Shown in pieces: positions 35,337 through 41,475 of a DNA stretch of 41,475 nt. Under the pieces are notes generated by a model. That model was not told the origin of the DNA. It was given only the letters and a program-made list of their open reading frames with translations, and searched no databases. The translations under genes and the position numbers were made by a program. The DNA is from Gammaproteobacteria bacterium (lineage in GTDB: Bacteria > Pseudomonadota > Gammaproteobacteria > JAAEPA01). How positions within the stretch are numbered: the first letter of the stretch is position 1; each line of letters opens with the position of its first letter. The stretch lies in the NCBI GenBank assembly GCA_024222475.1, contig JAAEPA010000113.1, positions 1-41,475 on the forward strand, written 5' to 3'.

Positions 35337-35951
35337 TCAGGGGCAGCTGACATCAGTGCCGCTGTCATCTTCAACAATGCCGTTACTATTGCCATCCTGA
35401 GCGAGCTGGATTCTCCCGCTCAGCTCGACCATCAGAGCCCTGGCCTTAGATGTATCTAGATGGTTGTCGCACAATCTAACGGTTCCGCTACTTATGCCTG
35501 GCCCACCGGAAAATCCATTGCGATTGAAATGGATGCGATTTGCAACATTGACAGCTCCGGTTAGGGTGTCGCGAATCGCTCCACCCTCCAGCGGTGGATA
35601 GCCCTTTACAATAGTCTCTCCAACATCGACCGCATCATTGATTGTCAGGCTATCCACGAATATGATCCAACCTTGCCCCCAGTCTCCTGCATTCGTACAG
35701 CTGCAATCACTTGGGTCGCTATCGGCCAAACAACCCTGGGTATTACTCTTGCAAACCACGATTTGTTGACCCCGCTTGATCGCCTCGCTGCGTGCAAAAT
35801 TCAAACTGCTTGTAAATTCGTTGATTTCTCCCGCCAAGCGGTTAGTAGTCATCAAGTATTCATAGGATGGTATGGCGATAACTAGAAGGATCGCGACAAC
35901 TGCAATCGTAGTCATCAATTCGATGAGGGTAAATCCATTCAGTCTTGCCAT
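35337..35951 (-). CDS. fimU: Minor pilin FimU/FimT (GspH domain)
   Basis: The 204-residue prepilin has a 5-residue leader and N-G-FTLIELMTTIAVVAILLVIA with Glu5, followed by the GspH/FimT block FTSSLNFARSEAIKRGQQIVVC. It is the first minor pilin gene of the cluster and corresponds to FimU (FimT is the alternative by fold). It takes part in pilus priming and, in naturally competent species, DNA binding. The 97-bp gap to pilV holds a dispersed repeat. No disruption is visible. Confidence 0.88.
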   Translation of the reverse strand: MARLNGFTLIELMTTIAVVAILLVIAIPSYEYLMTTNRLAGEINEFTSSLNFARSEAIKRGQQIVVCKSNTQGCLADSDPSDCSCTNAGDWGQGWIIFVDSLTINDAVDVGETIVKGYPPLEGGAIRDTLTGAVNVANRIHFNRNGFSGGPGISSGTVRLCDNHLDTSKARALMVELSGRIQLAQDGNSNGIVEDDSGTDVSCP

Positions 35952-36107
35952 GGCATTCTTGATTGCAGTAAAGCCTGTAACGGTAGTTCCCCGTCTTGCG
36001 CTAATTGAGCGATATGAGGTGGTGTGATGGGTGGTGCTTGGTATGTTGATGCTGCCATAGAGGGTTTATACCCATAAGGGATAGGTTTTCAGGGGTGCAC
36101 GGTGCGT

Positions 36108-36599
36108 CTAGTTTTCTACTACCTGTTTCTTCTCAAGCATTTTGGCAAGTTCGTTTAAGTCTCCGGCTACTTCTCCAAAGGCATCATTTTTTCGAAGCGT
36201 AAGCCGCGATGAATAATTTCCCTTCTTTAATTCGGTGATGTGACGTCGAAAGGCCCTGGTGGGTCCAACAAGTCGGTGCAAATAGGCGATTGAGATACCA
36301 ATCGTTAATATGACATAGGTGATCAACAAGCAGGCGATTACGATTGCTACTGCACGGGATTGATATTCAATAATGTGACCTACTTGTTTACCAATATCAC
36401 CTTGTAACATGGCAAACTCATAGAGGCCCTCGAAACCTTTATACAATACGATCCAGGTTAGCATTGCTAAAACAAAGCTCAAGGTTAAAACATAGATGGG
36501 CAGTTTTAGCTGTAGGCTAGGTTCTAATAGGAGGTTCTTAGTTTTGCGTTTGGTGTCGAATGTAGCGATTGATTTTAAAGAAACAGAGTTATTGATCAC
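36108..36599 (-). CDS. HAMP-like membrane protein of unknown role
   Basis: The 163-residue protein has two membrane segments (about 34-53 and 84-106) around a short periplasmic loop, followed by a HAMP-like linker (about 107-155: VGPTRAFRRHITELKKGNYS, then LRKNDAFGEVAGDLNELAKML). It has no kinase, cyclase or methyl-accepting domain after the HAMP, so by itself it lacks an output. It lies 156 bp upstream of fimU on the same strand; a regulatory link with the pilus is possible but unproven. Confidence 0.7.
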   Translation of the reverse strand: MINNSVSLKSIATFDTKRKTKNLLLEPSLQLKLPIYVLTLSFVLAMLTWIVLYKGFEGLYEFAMLQGDIGKQVGHIIEYQSRAVAIVIACLLITYVILTIGISIAYLHRLVGPTRAFRRHITELKKGNYSSRLTLRKNDAFGEVAGDLNELAKMLEKKQVVEN

Positions 36600-36933
36600 T
36601 TTGCATTCCTCTGAACCTTGTTTTTAGGGAAATGATCGTGTGTTGTTTAACACTTACGTTGACGCATTATAGAATTCGGCGTTATAGATCATTTGTCTTT
36701 ATCGCTACATTTCGACAAGCAGATGAATCTGGAAGATCACCGGGCATGGAATCCGTCTGGAGTGACTTTCAAGACGTCGCACTTAGCCTGTTATCGGCTT
36801 TGTGACGGCGAGAGGATTATCGAATCCAGGGGGCAAGAGGACGAGAGAGATCACTCAACAGATCCTGGATCTGTTAGGGGGAATGCGATCTCTGATAACG
36901 AAGAACTAGAAAAGTGCGGATTTCCTGAGAAGT
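36600..36933. other. Intergenic region between HAMP protein gene and tRNA
   Basis: I found no gene with recognisable features. A plus-strand frame of 93 codons here runs into the antisense of the tRNA and is not a gene. The promoter of the HAMP-like gene must lie near 36600-36670 (TTTAACACTTACGTTGACGC area). Confidence 0.4.
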
Positions 36934-37009
36934 GGCTCCCCGGGACGGGCTCGAACCGCCGACCTAGTGGTTAACAGCCACCCGCTCTACCAACTGAGCT
37001 ACCGGGGAA
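36934..37009 (-). tRNA. tRNA-Asn (GTT anticodon)
   Basis: The minus-strand 76-nt sequence folds as a standard cloverleaf: acceptor TCCCCGG/CCGGGGA, D arm GCTCAGTTGGTAGAGC, anticodon loop CTGTTAA with anticodon GTT, T arm GGCGGTTCGAGCCC-type, and an encoded GCCA 3' end. It serves asparagine codons AAC/AAU. Confidence 0.97.
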
Positions 37010-37058
37010 TGTGGGGTCGAGATACTACTTTAAGATAAAGCCCTGGGTCAATAGGCTT

Positions 37059-37226
37059 TTAACCCGGATGTTTCATAAATTACACACGCCCTCGCTTGAT
37101 CCTTGTTTCCACAAGGAATTTTTTTCAGTCGGCCGTAATCATGGATACGCCGCTCCCTCGAAAAATCCCTTGTGAAAACAAATCTCTACGCGATCATCGC
37201 GCAAATTCATGAAATATCCGGGTTAA
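37059..37226. repeat. ~165-bp inverted-end repeat beside aspC, copy A
   Basis: The element runs from TTAACCCGGATGTTTCATAA to AATTCATGAAATATCCGGGT followed by TAA, so its ends are inverted repeats. Read in reverse complement it matches copy B at about 38536-38701, at the ends and in blocks such as GCGAGGG(C/T)GTG, by eye about 70-75% overall. It has no coding capacity and looks like an old MITE family. Confidence 0.75.
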
Positions 37227-37264
37227 GTGAATTTACCCTATGGGTTGAAAGAAACGGTAAAAGC

Positions 37265-37295
37265 CATGGGCTTGCCGTCTGACAGCAAGCCCATG
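37265..37295 (-). terminator. Rho-independent terminator of aspC
   Basis: CATGGGCTTGC (37265-37275) and GCAAGCCCATG (37285-37295) form a perfect 11-bp stem. On the minus strand the stem is followed by GCTTTTACC, a short T-run. It lies just after the aspC stop. Confidence 0.65.
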
Positions 37296-37316
37296 TCCTC
37301 CTAATTTGCTAGGTGT

Positions 37317-38504
37317 CTACGGATTTAAAACCGACTTAATCCGGCTGATCGCGCCCTTGAGATTGTCCATGGAGGTCGCATACGAGATCCGGATATGCCC
37401 CGGTGTGCCGAAGGCGGTTCCCGGCACCAGCGCTACGCCGCCTTTGTCCAGCAGCAGGGCGGAGAACTGCACGTCATCATCGACGCCGTCCAGTGATTCC
37501 AGTGCCTTCTCTATATTGGGGAAGCTGTAAAACGTGCCATCCGAGGGGAGGCAATCGATGCCTTCGATCTCATTGAGCGCTGTGTACACGTATTGATGAC
37601 GCTCCTCGAAGGCGCGGCACATGTCTTTGACACAGTTCTGATCTCCGTCCAGGGCGGCCTGGGCGGCGTATTGAGAGATAGACGTTGGATTCGAGGTGCT
37701 TTGGGACTGGATCTTTTTCATCGCCTTGATGATTTCCGCGGGACCGCCCGCATAGCCTATGCGCCAGCCGGTCATGGAATAGGCCTTCGATACACCGTTC
37801 ATGGTGATGGTGCGGTCATAGAGATCGGGGCAGGCATTGAGCAGGGTGACGAATTCGTGGCCTTCGAACATGATATGTTCATACATGTCATCGGTGGCGA
37901 CATAAACCTGGGGATGACGCAGCAGGACCTCGCCTAGGGCTTTGAGCTCATCGAAGGTGTAGGCGACGCCACTGGGATTCGAAGGGCTGTTGATGACGAA
38001 CAGGCGTGTCTTGTCGGTGATGGCCTGTTCGAGTTGCTCAGGCAATAGTTTGAAACCCTGGTCCTGACCCGCAGAGACGATGACCGGTTTGGCATCGGCT
38101 AGTAATGCCATGTCGGGGTAAGAGACCCAATAGGGGGCGGGGATGATGATTTCGTCGCCGGCCTCCAGTATTGCCTGGTAGAGGTTATAGGAACTCTGTT
38201 TGCCGCCCACCGATACCAGGATCTGTTCAGGGGTATAGTTCAGATCGTTATCGCGTTTGAATTTATCGACGATGGCCTGCTTGAGCGAGGGGATACCGTC
38301 GACCGCGGTGTACTTGGTCTTGCCGCTCTGGATTGCCTCGATGGCGGCTTGCTTGATGTGGTCCGGGGTATCGAAGTCGGGTTCCCCGGTCCCCAGGCCG
38401 ATAATGTCGCGACCCTCAGCTCGTAGTTGCGCCGCCAAGGCCGAAACGGCCAGGGTAGGGGAGGGTTTTACTCGCTGAACGCGGGATGATAATTTTATGC
38501 CCAA
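37317..38504 (-). CDS. aspC: Aspartate aminotransferase (class I, subgroup Ib)
   Basis: The 395-residue protein carries the AspAT-Ib N-terminus SSRVQRVKPSPTLAVSALA, GLGTGEPDFDTP, SVGGKQSSYNLYQAI, PAPYWVSYPDM, and the PLP-lysine motif SKAYSMTGWR with K240. It transfers the amino group between aspartate and 2-oxoglutarate; the subgroup sometimes also uses aromatic or prephenate substrates. The start is TTG 38504, with GAGG 8 nt upstream; no ATG lies near the conserved start. It is bracketed by inverted repeat copies A and B. The gene is a single unit with its own terminator. Confidence 0.93.
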   Translation of the reverse strand: MGIKLSSRVQRVKPSPTLAVSALAAQLRAEGRDIIGLGTGEPDFDTPDHIKQAAIEAIQSGKTKYTAVDGIPSLKQAIVDKFKRDNDLNYTPEQILVSVGGKQSSYNLYQAILEAGDEIIIPAPYWVSYPDMALLADAKPVIVSAGQDQGFKLLPEQLEQAITDKTRLFVINSPSNPSGVAYTFDELKALGEVLLRHPQVYVATDDMYEHIMFEGHEFVTLLNACPDLYDRTITMNGVSKAYSMTGWRIGYAGGPAEIIKAMKKIQSQSTSNPTSISQYAAQAALDGDQNCVKDMCRAFEERHQYVYTALNEIEGIDCLPSDGTFYSFPNIEKALESLDGVDDDVQFSALLLDKGGVALVPGTAFGTPGHIRISYATSMDNLKGAISRIKSVLNP

Positions 38505-38535
38505 GGTGGTATCCTCATTTGGTTTTAAAATTTAT

Positions 38536-38701
38536 GGCCCGGATATTTCATGAATTTGCGTGCAGATTGCGCCGGATATTATTTTCATAATGGATTTTCC
38601 GAAGGCGTCGCGTATCCTTAGATTAAGGGTAGCTGAGGAAAATTCTTTGTGGAATCAATAGACAAGCGAGGGTGTGCGCGTTTTATGAATTATCCTGGAT
38701 A
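38536..38701. repeat. ~165-bp inverted-end repeat beside aspC, copy B
   Basis: The element begins GGCCCGGATATTTCATGAAT and ends ATGAATTATCCTGGAT, with imperfect inverted ends. It is a diverged homologue of copy A in reverse orientation: CCCGGATATTTCATGAATTT is identical to copy A in reverse complement. It lies between the aspC and uvrB starts and contributes part of both upstream regions. A GTG-initiated extension of the uvrB frame (38672) would start inside it. Confidence 0.7.
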
Positions 38702-38725
38702 GAACTCTCTTTTTTAGTATATACA

Positions 38726-40771
38726 ATGATACTCCAAGTAGCCGTCGCAGATAAGCCCAAGGACTCTAATTTCCGTCTAACTACAAGTTATCAGCCCAAG
38801 GGCGATCAACCCGCGGCGATACGCCAATTGGTGGCGGGACTCAATAATGGCTTGGCCTATCAAACCCTGCTGGGAGTGACCGGTTCCGGTAAGACCTTCA
38901 CCATTGCCAATGTCATCCAGGACACCCAGCGACCCACGGTAATCATGGCCCCGAACAAGACGCTGGCCGCTCAACTCTATGGCGAAATGAAGGAGTTCTT
39001 TCCCGAGAATTCCGTAGAATATTTCGTATCTTATTATGATTATTATCAGCCGGAGGCCTATATGCCTGCCAGCGATACCTATATCGAAAAAGACTCCTCG
39101 ATCAATGAACACATCGAGCAGATGCGCCTGTCGGCCACCAAGGCCCTGCTGGAGCGCCGCGATGCAATCATCGTGGCGACGGTATCGGCCATCTATGGCC
39201 TGGGAGATCCGCGGTCCTATCTGAAAATGGTCCTGCATCTGGACCGCGGTGAGCGGATCGATCAACGCCGCTTACTCAGGCGTCTGGCTGAGTTGCAATA
39301 TACCCGCAATGACATGGAGCTTCGTCGCGGCACGTTCCGGGTCAGGGGGGAGGTGATCGATGTGCATCCGGCCGATTCTGAGCGCGAGGCCGTGCGCATC
39401 GAGCTGTTCGATGACGAAATCGAACAGCTGAGTTACTTCGATCCTTTAACGGGGGAGGTAATACGACGAGTTCCGCGTCTTACTATCTATCCCAAGACCC
39501 ATTATGTTACCCCCAGAGAGACCCTGCTGGAGGCCATAGAGTTCATCAAGATCGAACTCAAGCAACGATTGGCGGAACTCAAGGATAACAATCGTTTGGT
39601 AGAGGCCCAACGTCTTGAACAACGCACTTTGTTCGATTTGGAAATGATCAACGAGCTGGGCTATTGCTCGGGGATCGAGAATTACTCCCGTTATCTTTCC
39701 GGCCGGCAGGCCGGTGAACCGCCGCCCTGTTTTCTGGATTACTTGCCGAAGGATGCCCTATTGATCATCGATGAGAGTCATGTGTCTATCCCGCAGTTCG
39801 GGGGCATGTACAAAGGTGATCGCTCCCGCAAATCGACCTTGGTGGGGTACGGGTTCCGTCTGCCCTCGGCCCTGGATAACCGGCCGCTCAAATTCGAAGA
39901 ATTCGAGCATATCTCTCCGCAGACTATTTTTTCATCGGCCACCCCTGGGGCCTATGAAGGTCAGCGCTCCGGGGCCATCGTAGAACAGGTGGTGCGCCCC
40001 ACCGGACTGGTGGATCCTGAGATCGAGGTGCGACCGGTAGCCACCCAGGTCGATGATGTGCTATCGGAAATCAATCAGCGGGCGGGCGTTCAGGAACGAG
40101 TGATGATCACCACGCTCACCAAACGCATGGCCGAGGATCTTACGGATTATTTAGCCGAACATGGTGCGCGAGTCAGGTATCTGCATTCGGATATCGATAC
40201 CGTGGAGCGGGTGGAGATCATCCGCGACCTGCGGCTTGGTAAATTCGATGTGCTGGTGGGTATTAATCTATTACGTGAGGGACTGGATATCCCGGAGGTC
40301 TCGCTGATTGCTATCCTGGATGCGGATAAGGAAGGGTTTCTACGCTCGGAACGTTCCCTCATCCAGACGATTGGCCGGGCCGCGCGGCATATCAATGGCC
40401 GGGCGATTATGTATGGTGATACCGTCACCGGGTCCATGCAGCGGGCCATCGAAGAGACCAGTCGGCGCCGAGAAAAACAACTCGCCCACAATAAAAAGCA
40501 CGGCATCACGCCGAAAGGGGTGAAAAAACGGGTAGCCGATATCATGGAGGGCGCCTATGCCCAAAGCTCGGCTGCATCTCCAGGGCGGTATGCCAAGGTG
40601 GCCGAGCAGGTCATCGAATACGCGAAATACTCGCCCGAACAGCTGAATAAGCAGGTCGAAAAGCTCGAACAACGCATGTACCAGCATGCCCGTGATCTTG
40701 AATTCGAGGAGGCCGCTAATTTGCGTGACGATATCGCCATGCTAAAGGGCAAGGTGCTGGGAAAACCTTAG
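38726..40771 (+). CDS. uvrB: Excinuclease ABC subunit UvrB
   Basis: I place the start at ATG 38726, giving 681 residues (E. coli UvrB 673). A frame to GTG 38672 would begin inside the repeat. There is no good Shine-Dalgarno sequence. The protein has Walker A GVTGSGKT (50-57), the beta-hairpin [12 protein letters not shown] used to insert into DNA, helicase motifs [14 protein letters not shown] and QTIGRAARH, and the C-terminal UVR motif [20 protein letters not shown] for UvrC binding. UvrB verifies DNA damage handed over by UvrA and forms the pre-incision complex. uvrA and uvrC are not in the window. I could not confirm a LexA site. Confidence 0.95.
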   Translation: MILQVAVADKPKDSNFRLTTSYQPKGDQPAAIRQLVAGLNNGLAYQTLLGVTGSGKTFTIANVIQDTQRPTVIMAPNKTLAAQLYGEMKEFFPENSVEYFVSYYDYYQPEAYMPASDTYIEKDSSINEHIEQMRLSATKALLERRDAIIVATVSAIYGLGDPRSYLKMVLHLDRGERIDQRRLLRRLAELQYTRNDMELRRGTFRVRGEVIDVHPADSEREAVRIELFDDEIEQLSYFDPLTGEVIRRVPRLTIYPKTHYVTPRETLLEAIEFIKIELKQRLAELKDNNRLVEAQRLEQRTLFDLEMINELGYCSGIENYSRYLSGRQAGEPPPCFLDYLPKDALLIIDESHVSIPQFGGMYKGDRSRKSTLVGYGFRLPSALDNRPLKFEEFEHISPQTIFSSATPGAYEGQRSGAIVEQVVRPTGLVDPEIEVRPVATQVDDVLSEINQRAGVQERVMITTLTKRMAEDLTDYLAEHGARVRYLHSDIDTVERVEIIRDLRLGKFDVLVGINLLREGLDIPEVSLIAILDADKEGFLRSERSLIQTIGRAARHINGRAIMYGDTVTGSMQRAIEETSRRREKQLAHNKKHGITPKGVKKRVADIMEGAYAQSSAASPGRYAKVAEQVIEYAKYSPEQLNKQVEKLEQRMYQHARDLEFEEAANLRDDIAMLKGKVLGKP

Positions 40772-40783
40772 TTGGGTGGATAA

Positions 40784-40996
40784 GGGTGTAACCCGCCAAA
40801 CGCGTATTCCCCTGCAAATATTGAAATTACCTTCCATGGCGCTGGATTCCCGCCAATCCGTGGCGGGAATGACGATATGCCGCGTTGTTTTGTGTCGTCA
40901 TTCCGGCAGGGAAGCCGGAATCCAGAGACCATGGATGGTAAAGCCGGCTTCTTTTATGGAAGTCGGATTTCTATCAGCGGGCGACGGGTTACACCC
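40784..40996. repeat. 213-bp MITE with ISKra4-type ends
   Basis: The left end is GGGTGTAACCCGCC and the right end, read inward, is GGGTGTAACCCGTCGCCCGC, which is identical over 20 bp to the right end of the complete ISKra4-type element at 14101-15815. GGTGGATAA (40775-40783) and GGTGGAGAA (40997-41005) abut the ends, an 8-of-9 match that fits a slightly decayed 9-bp target duplication. There is no gene inside; two facing REP-like units occupy its middle. It looks like a non-autonomous element moved by the same transposase. Confidence 0.8.
40842..40925. repeat. Pair of facing REP/dRS3-like units
   Basis: CTGGATTCCCGCC...GGCGGGAATGACG (40842-40874) and its inverted partner CGTCATTCCGGC...GCCGGAATCCAG (40896-40925) face each other about 21 bp apart. 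Each can form a hairpin, and together they form a long cruciform. CCATGG lies outside both. Such ATTCCC...GGGAAT units are REP-like repeats often spread by RAYT enzymes, and a RAYT gene begins 215 bp to the right. Confidence 0.75.
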
Positions 40997-41140
40997 GGTG
41001 GAGAATGGGCATAAAAATAAAGTCTAGAACAATTCAATTAGCTATAATGCCTATGCTGCGCATAGACGAAAATCATTCCTGCAACAGAAAAGCATTGGGG
41101 TCAGTTCCAACATTCAAACATATTCTGCTATAGTTTATCT

Positions 41141-41475
41141 ATGGCCAGACCACTGAGATTGGAATATGCAGGTGCTTTGTATCACGTGACCTCGTGGGGG
41201 GACCGGCGGGAAGACATCTCTCGGGACGATGAGGACCGAGAAGCGTGGTTGGCGGTATTGTCGCAGGTTTGTGAGCGTTTTAACTGGGTGGTGCATGCCT
41301 GGTGTCAGATGACGAATCACTATCACTTATTGGTAGAGACGATTGACGGTAATCTGTCCCGCGGGATGCGGCAGTTAAACGGTGTTTACACGCAACGGTT
41401 CAATCGTCGCCATGGTGAGGTCGGTCACTTGTTTCAGGGGCGCTATAAAGCGATCCTCGTACAGAAAGACAGCTA
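41141..41475 (+). CDS. REP-associated tyrosine transposase (RAYT), cut by the window end
   Basis: The open frame from ATG 41141 runs off the window after 111 complete codons. It reads MARPLRLEYAGALYHVTSWG, EDREAWLAVL, then WCQMTNHYHLLVET, with the HUH-type H60-x-H62 metal pair, and ends HLFQGRYKAILVQKDS just where the catalytic tyrosine is expected. This is the Y1_Tnp/DUF1568 RAYT plan. Such enzymes are single-copy domesticated transposases that move REP sequences. There is no visible break in the part seen. REP-like units lie upstream at 40842-40925. Confidence 0.9.
   Translation, partial: MARPLRLEYAGALYHVTSWGDRREDISRDDEDREAWLAVLSQVCERFNWVVHAWCQMTNHYHLLVETIDGNLSRGMRQLNGVYTQRFNRRHGEVGHLFQGRYKAILVQKDS

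Noticed and set aside
36693..36974. 93-codon plus-strand open frame before the tRNA
   Set aside because: Its last residues (GTGSNRRPSG) are the antisense of tRNA-Asn, a common false gene.
38702..38725. LexA/SOS box upstream of uvrB
   Set aside because: The TTTTTTAGTATATAC stretch lacks the CTG...CAG halves at the right spacing.

Overview
The window reads as chromosome from a gammaproteobacterium, probably a marine or salt-adapted member of the Chromatiales/Thiotrichales type. This rests on gene content: GshA, TrxC, HrpB, RhlE/DeaD, NhaD, a NaChBac-type sodium channel, and a type IV pilus minor-pilin cluster in the Pseudomonas order fimU-pilV-pilW-pilX-pilY1-(pilY2-like)-pilE. It is a housekeeping backbone heavily peppered with small mobile DNA.

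Layout. 0.3-4.6 kb: a minus-strand operon ppx, SLC13-type permease, DUF389 membrane protein. 5.0-7.1 kb: trxC and gshA, convergent redox genes. 7.1-9.0 kb: nhaD behind a long leader with a strong GU-rich RNA hairpin and a possible helix masking its ribosome site. 9.1-13.4 kb: two DEAD-box helicases (rhlE, deaD) separated by a small double-motif protein, a 165-bp MITE and a dead REP-associated transposase. 13.5-15.9 kb: yaiI, then an IS66 remnant split by a complete ISKra4-type element with a perfect 9-bp target duplication. 16.0-20.8 kb: a CNNM/CorC-type membrane protein, a second 165-bp MITE, and a large PPDK-like protein without the PEP-binding barrel. 21.2-22.3 kb: a complete IS1595-type element with an 8-bp target duplication. 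22.8-27.5 kb: a secreted tandem thioredoxin-fold protein, HrpB helicase and a voltage-gated sodium channel. 28.0-28.7 kb: a fossil type I-E CRISPR-Cas locus in which the first ~31 codons of cas3 are fused by deletion to a frameshifted 5' part of casA/cse1. 28.7-36.6 kb: the pilus cluster and a HAMP-like membrane protein. 36.9-41.5 kb: tRNA-Asn, aspartate aminotransferase bracketed by inverted copies of a ~165-bp repeat, uvrB, a 213-bp MITE whose ends match the ISKra4-type element, and the start of a RAYT transposase.

How parts relate. The pilus genes run as one close-packed unit, with a pilW/pilV ATGA overlap, and encode the priming complex and tip adhesin of type IV pili. NhaD and the sodium channel, together with the CNNM-type protein, point to active ion homeostasis. 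The most unusual content is mobile and relic DNA: three MITE families (one traceable to an ISKra4-type transposase whose full element is in the same window), REP units next to a RAYT gene, and a CRISPR-Cas system caught in decay. No CRISPR array was seen. No clearly novel multigene system was found; the best candidates for new description are the MITE families, the nhaD leader RNA and the PPDK-like protein with its ~570-residue helical N-terminal region.
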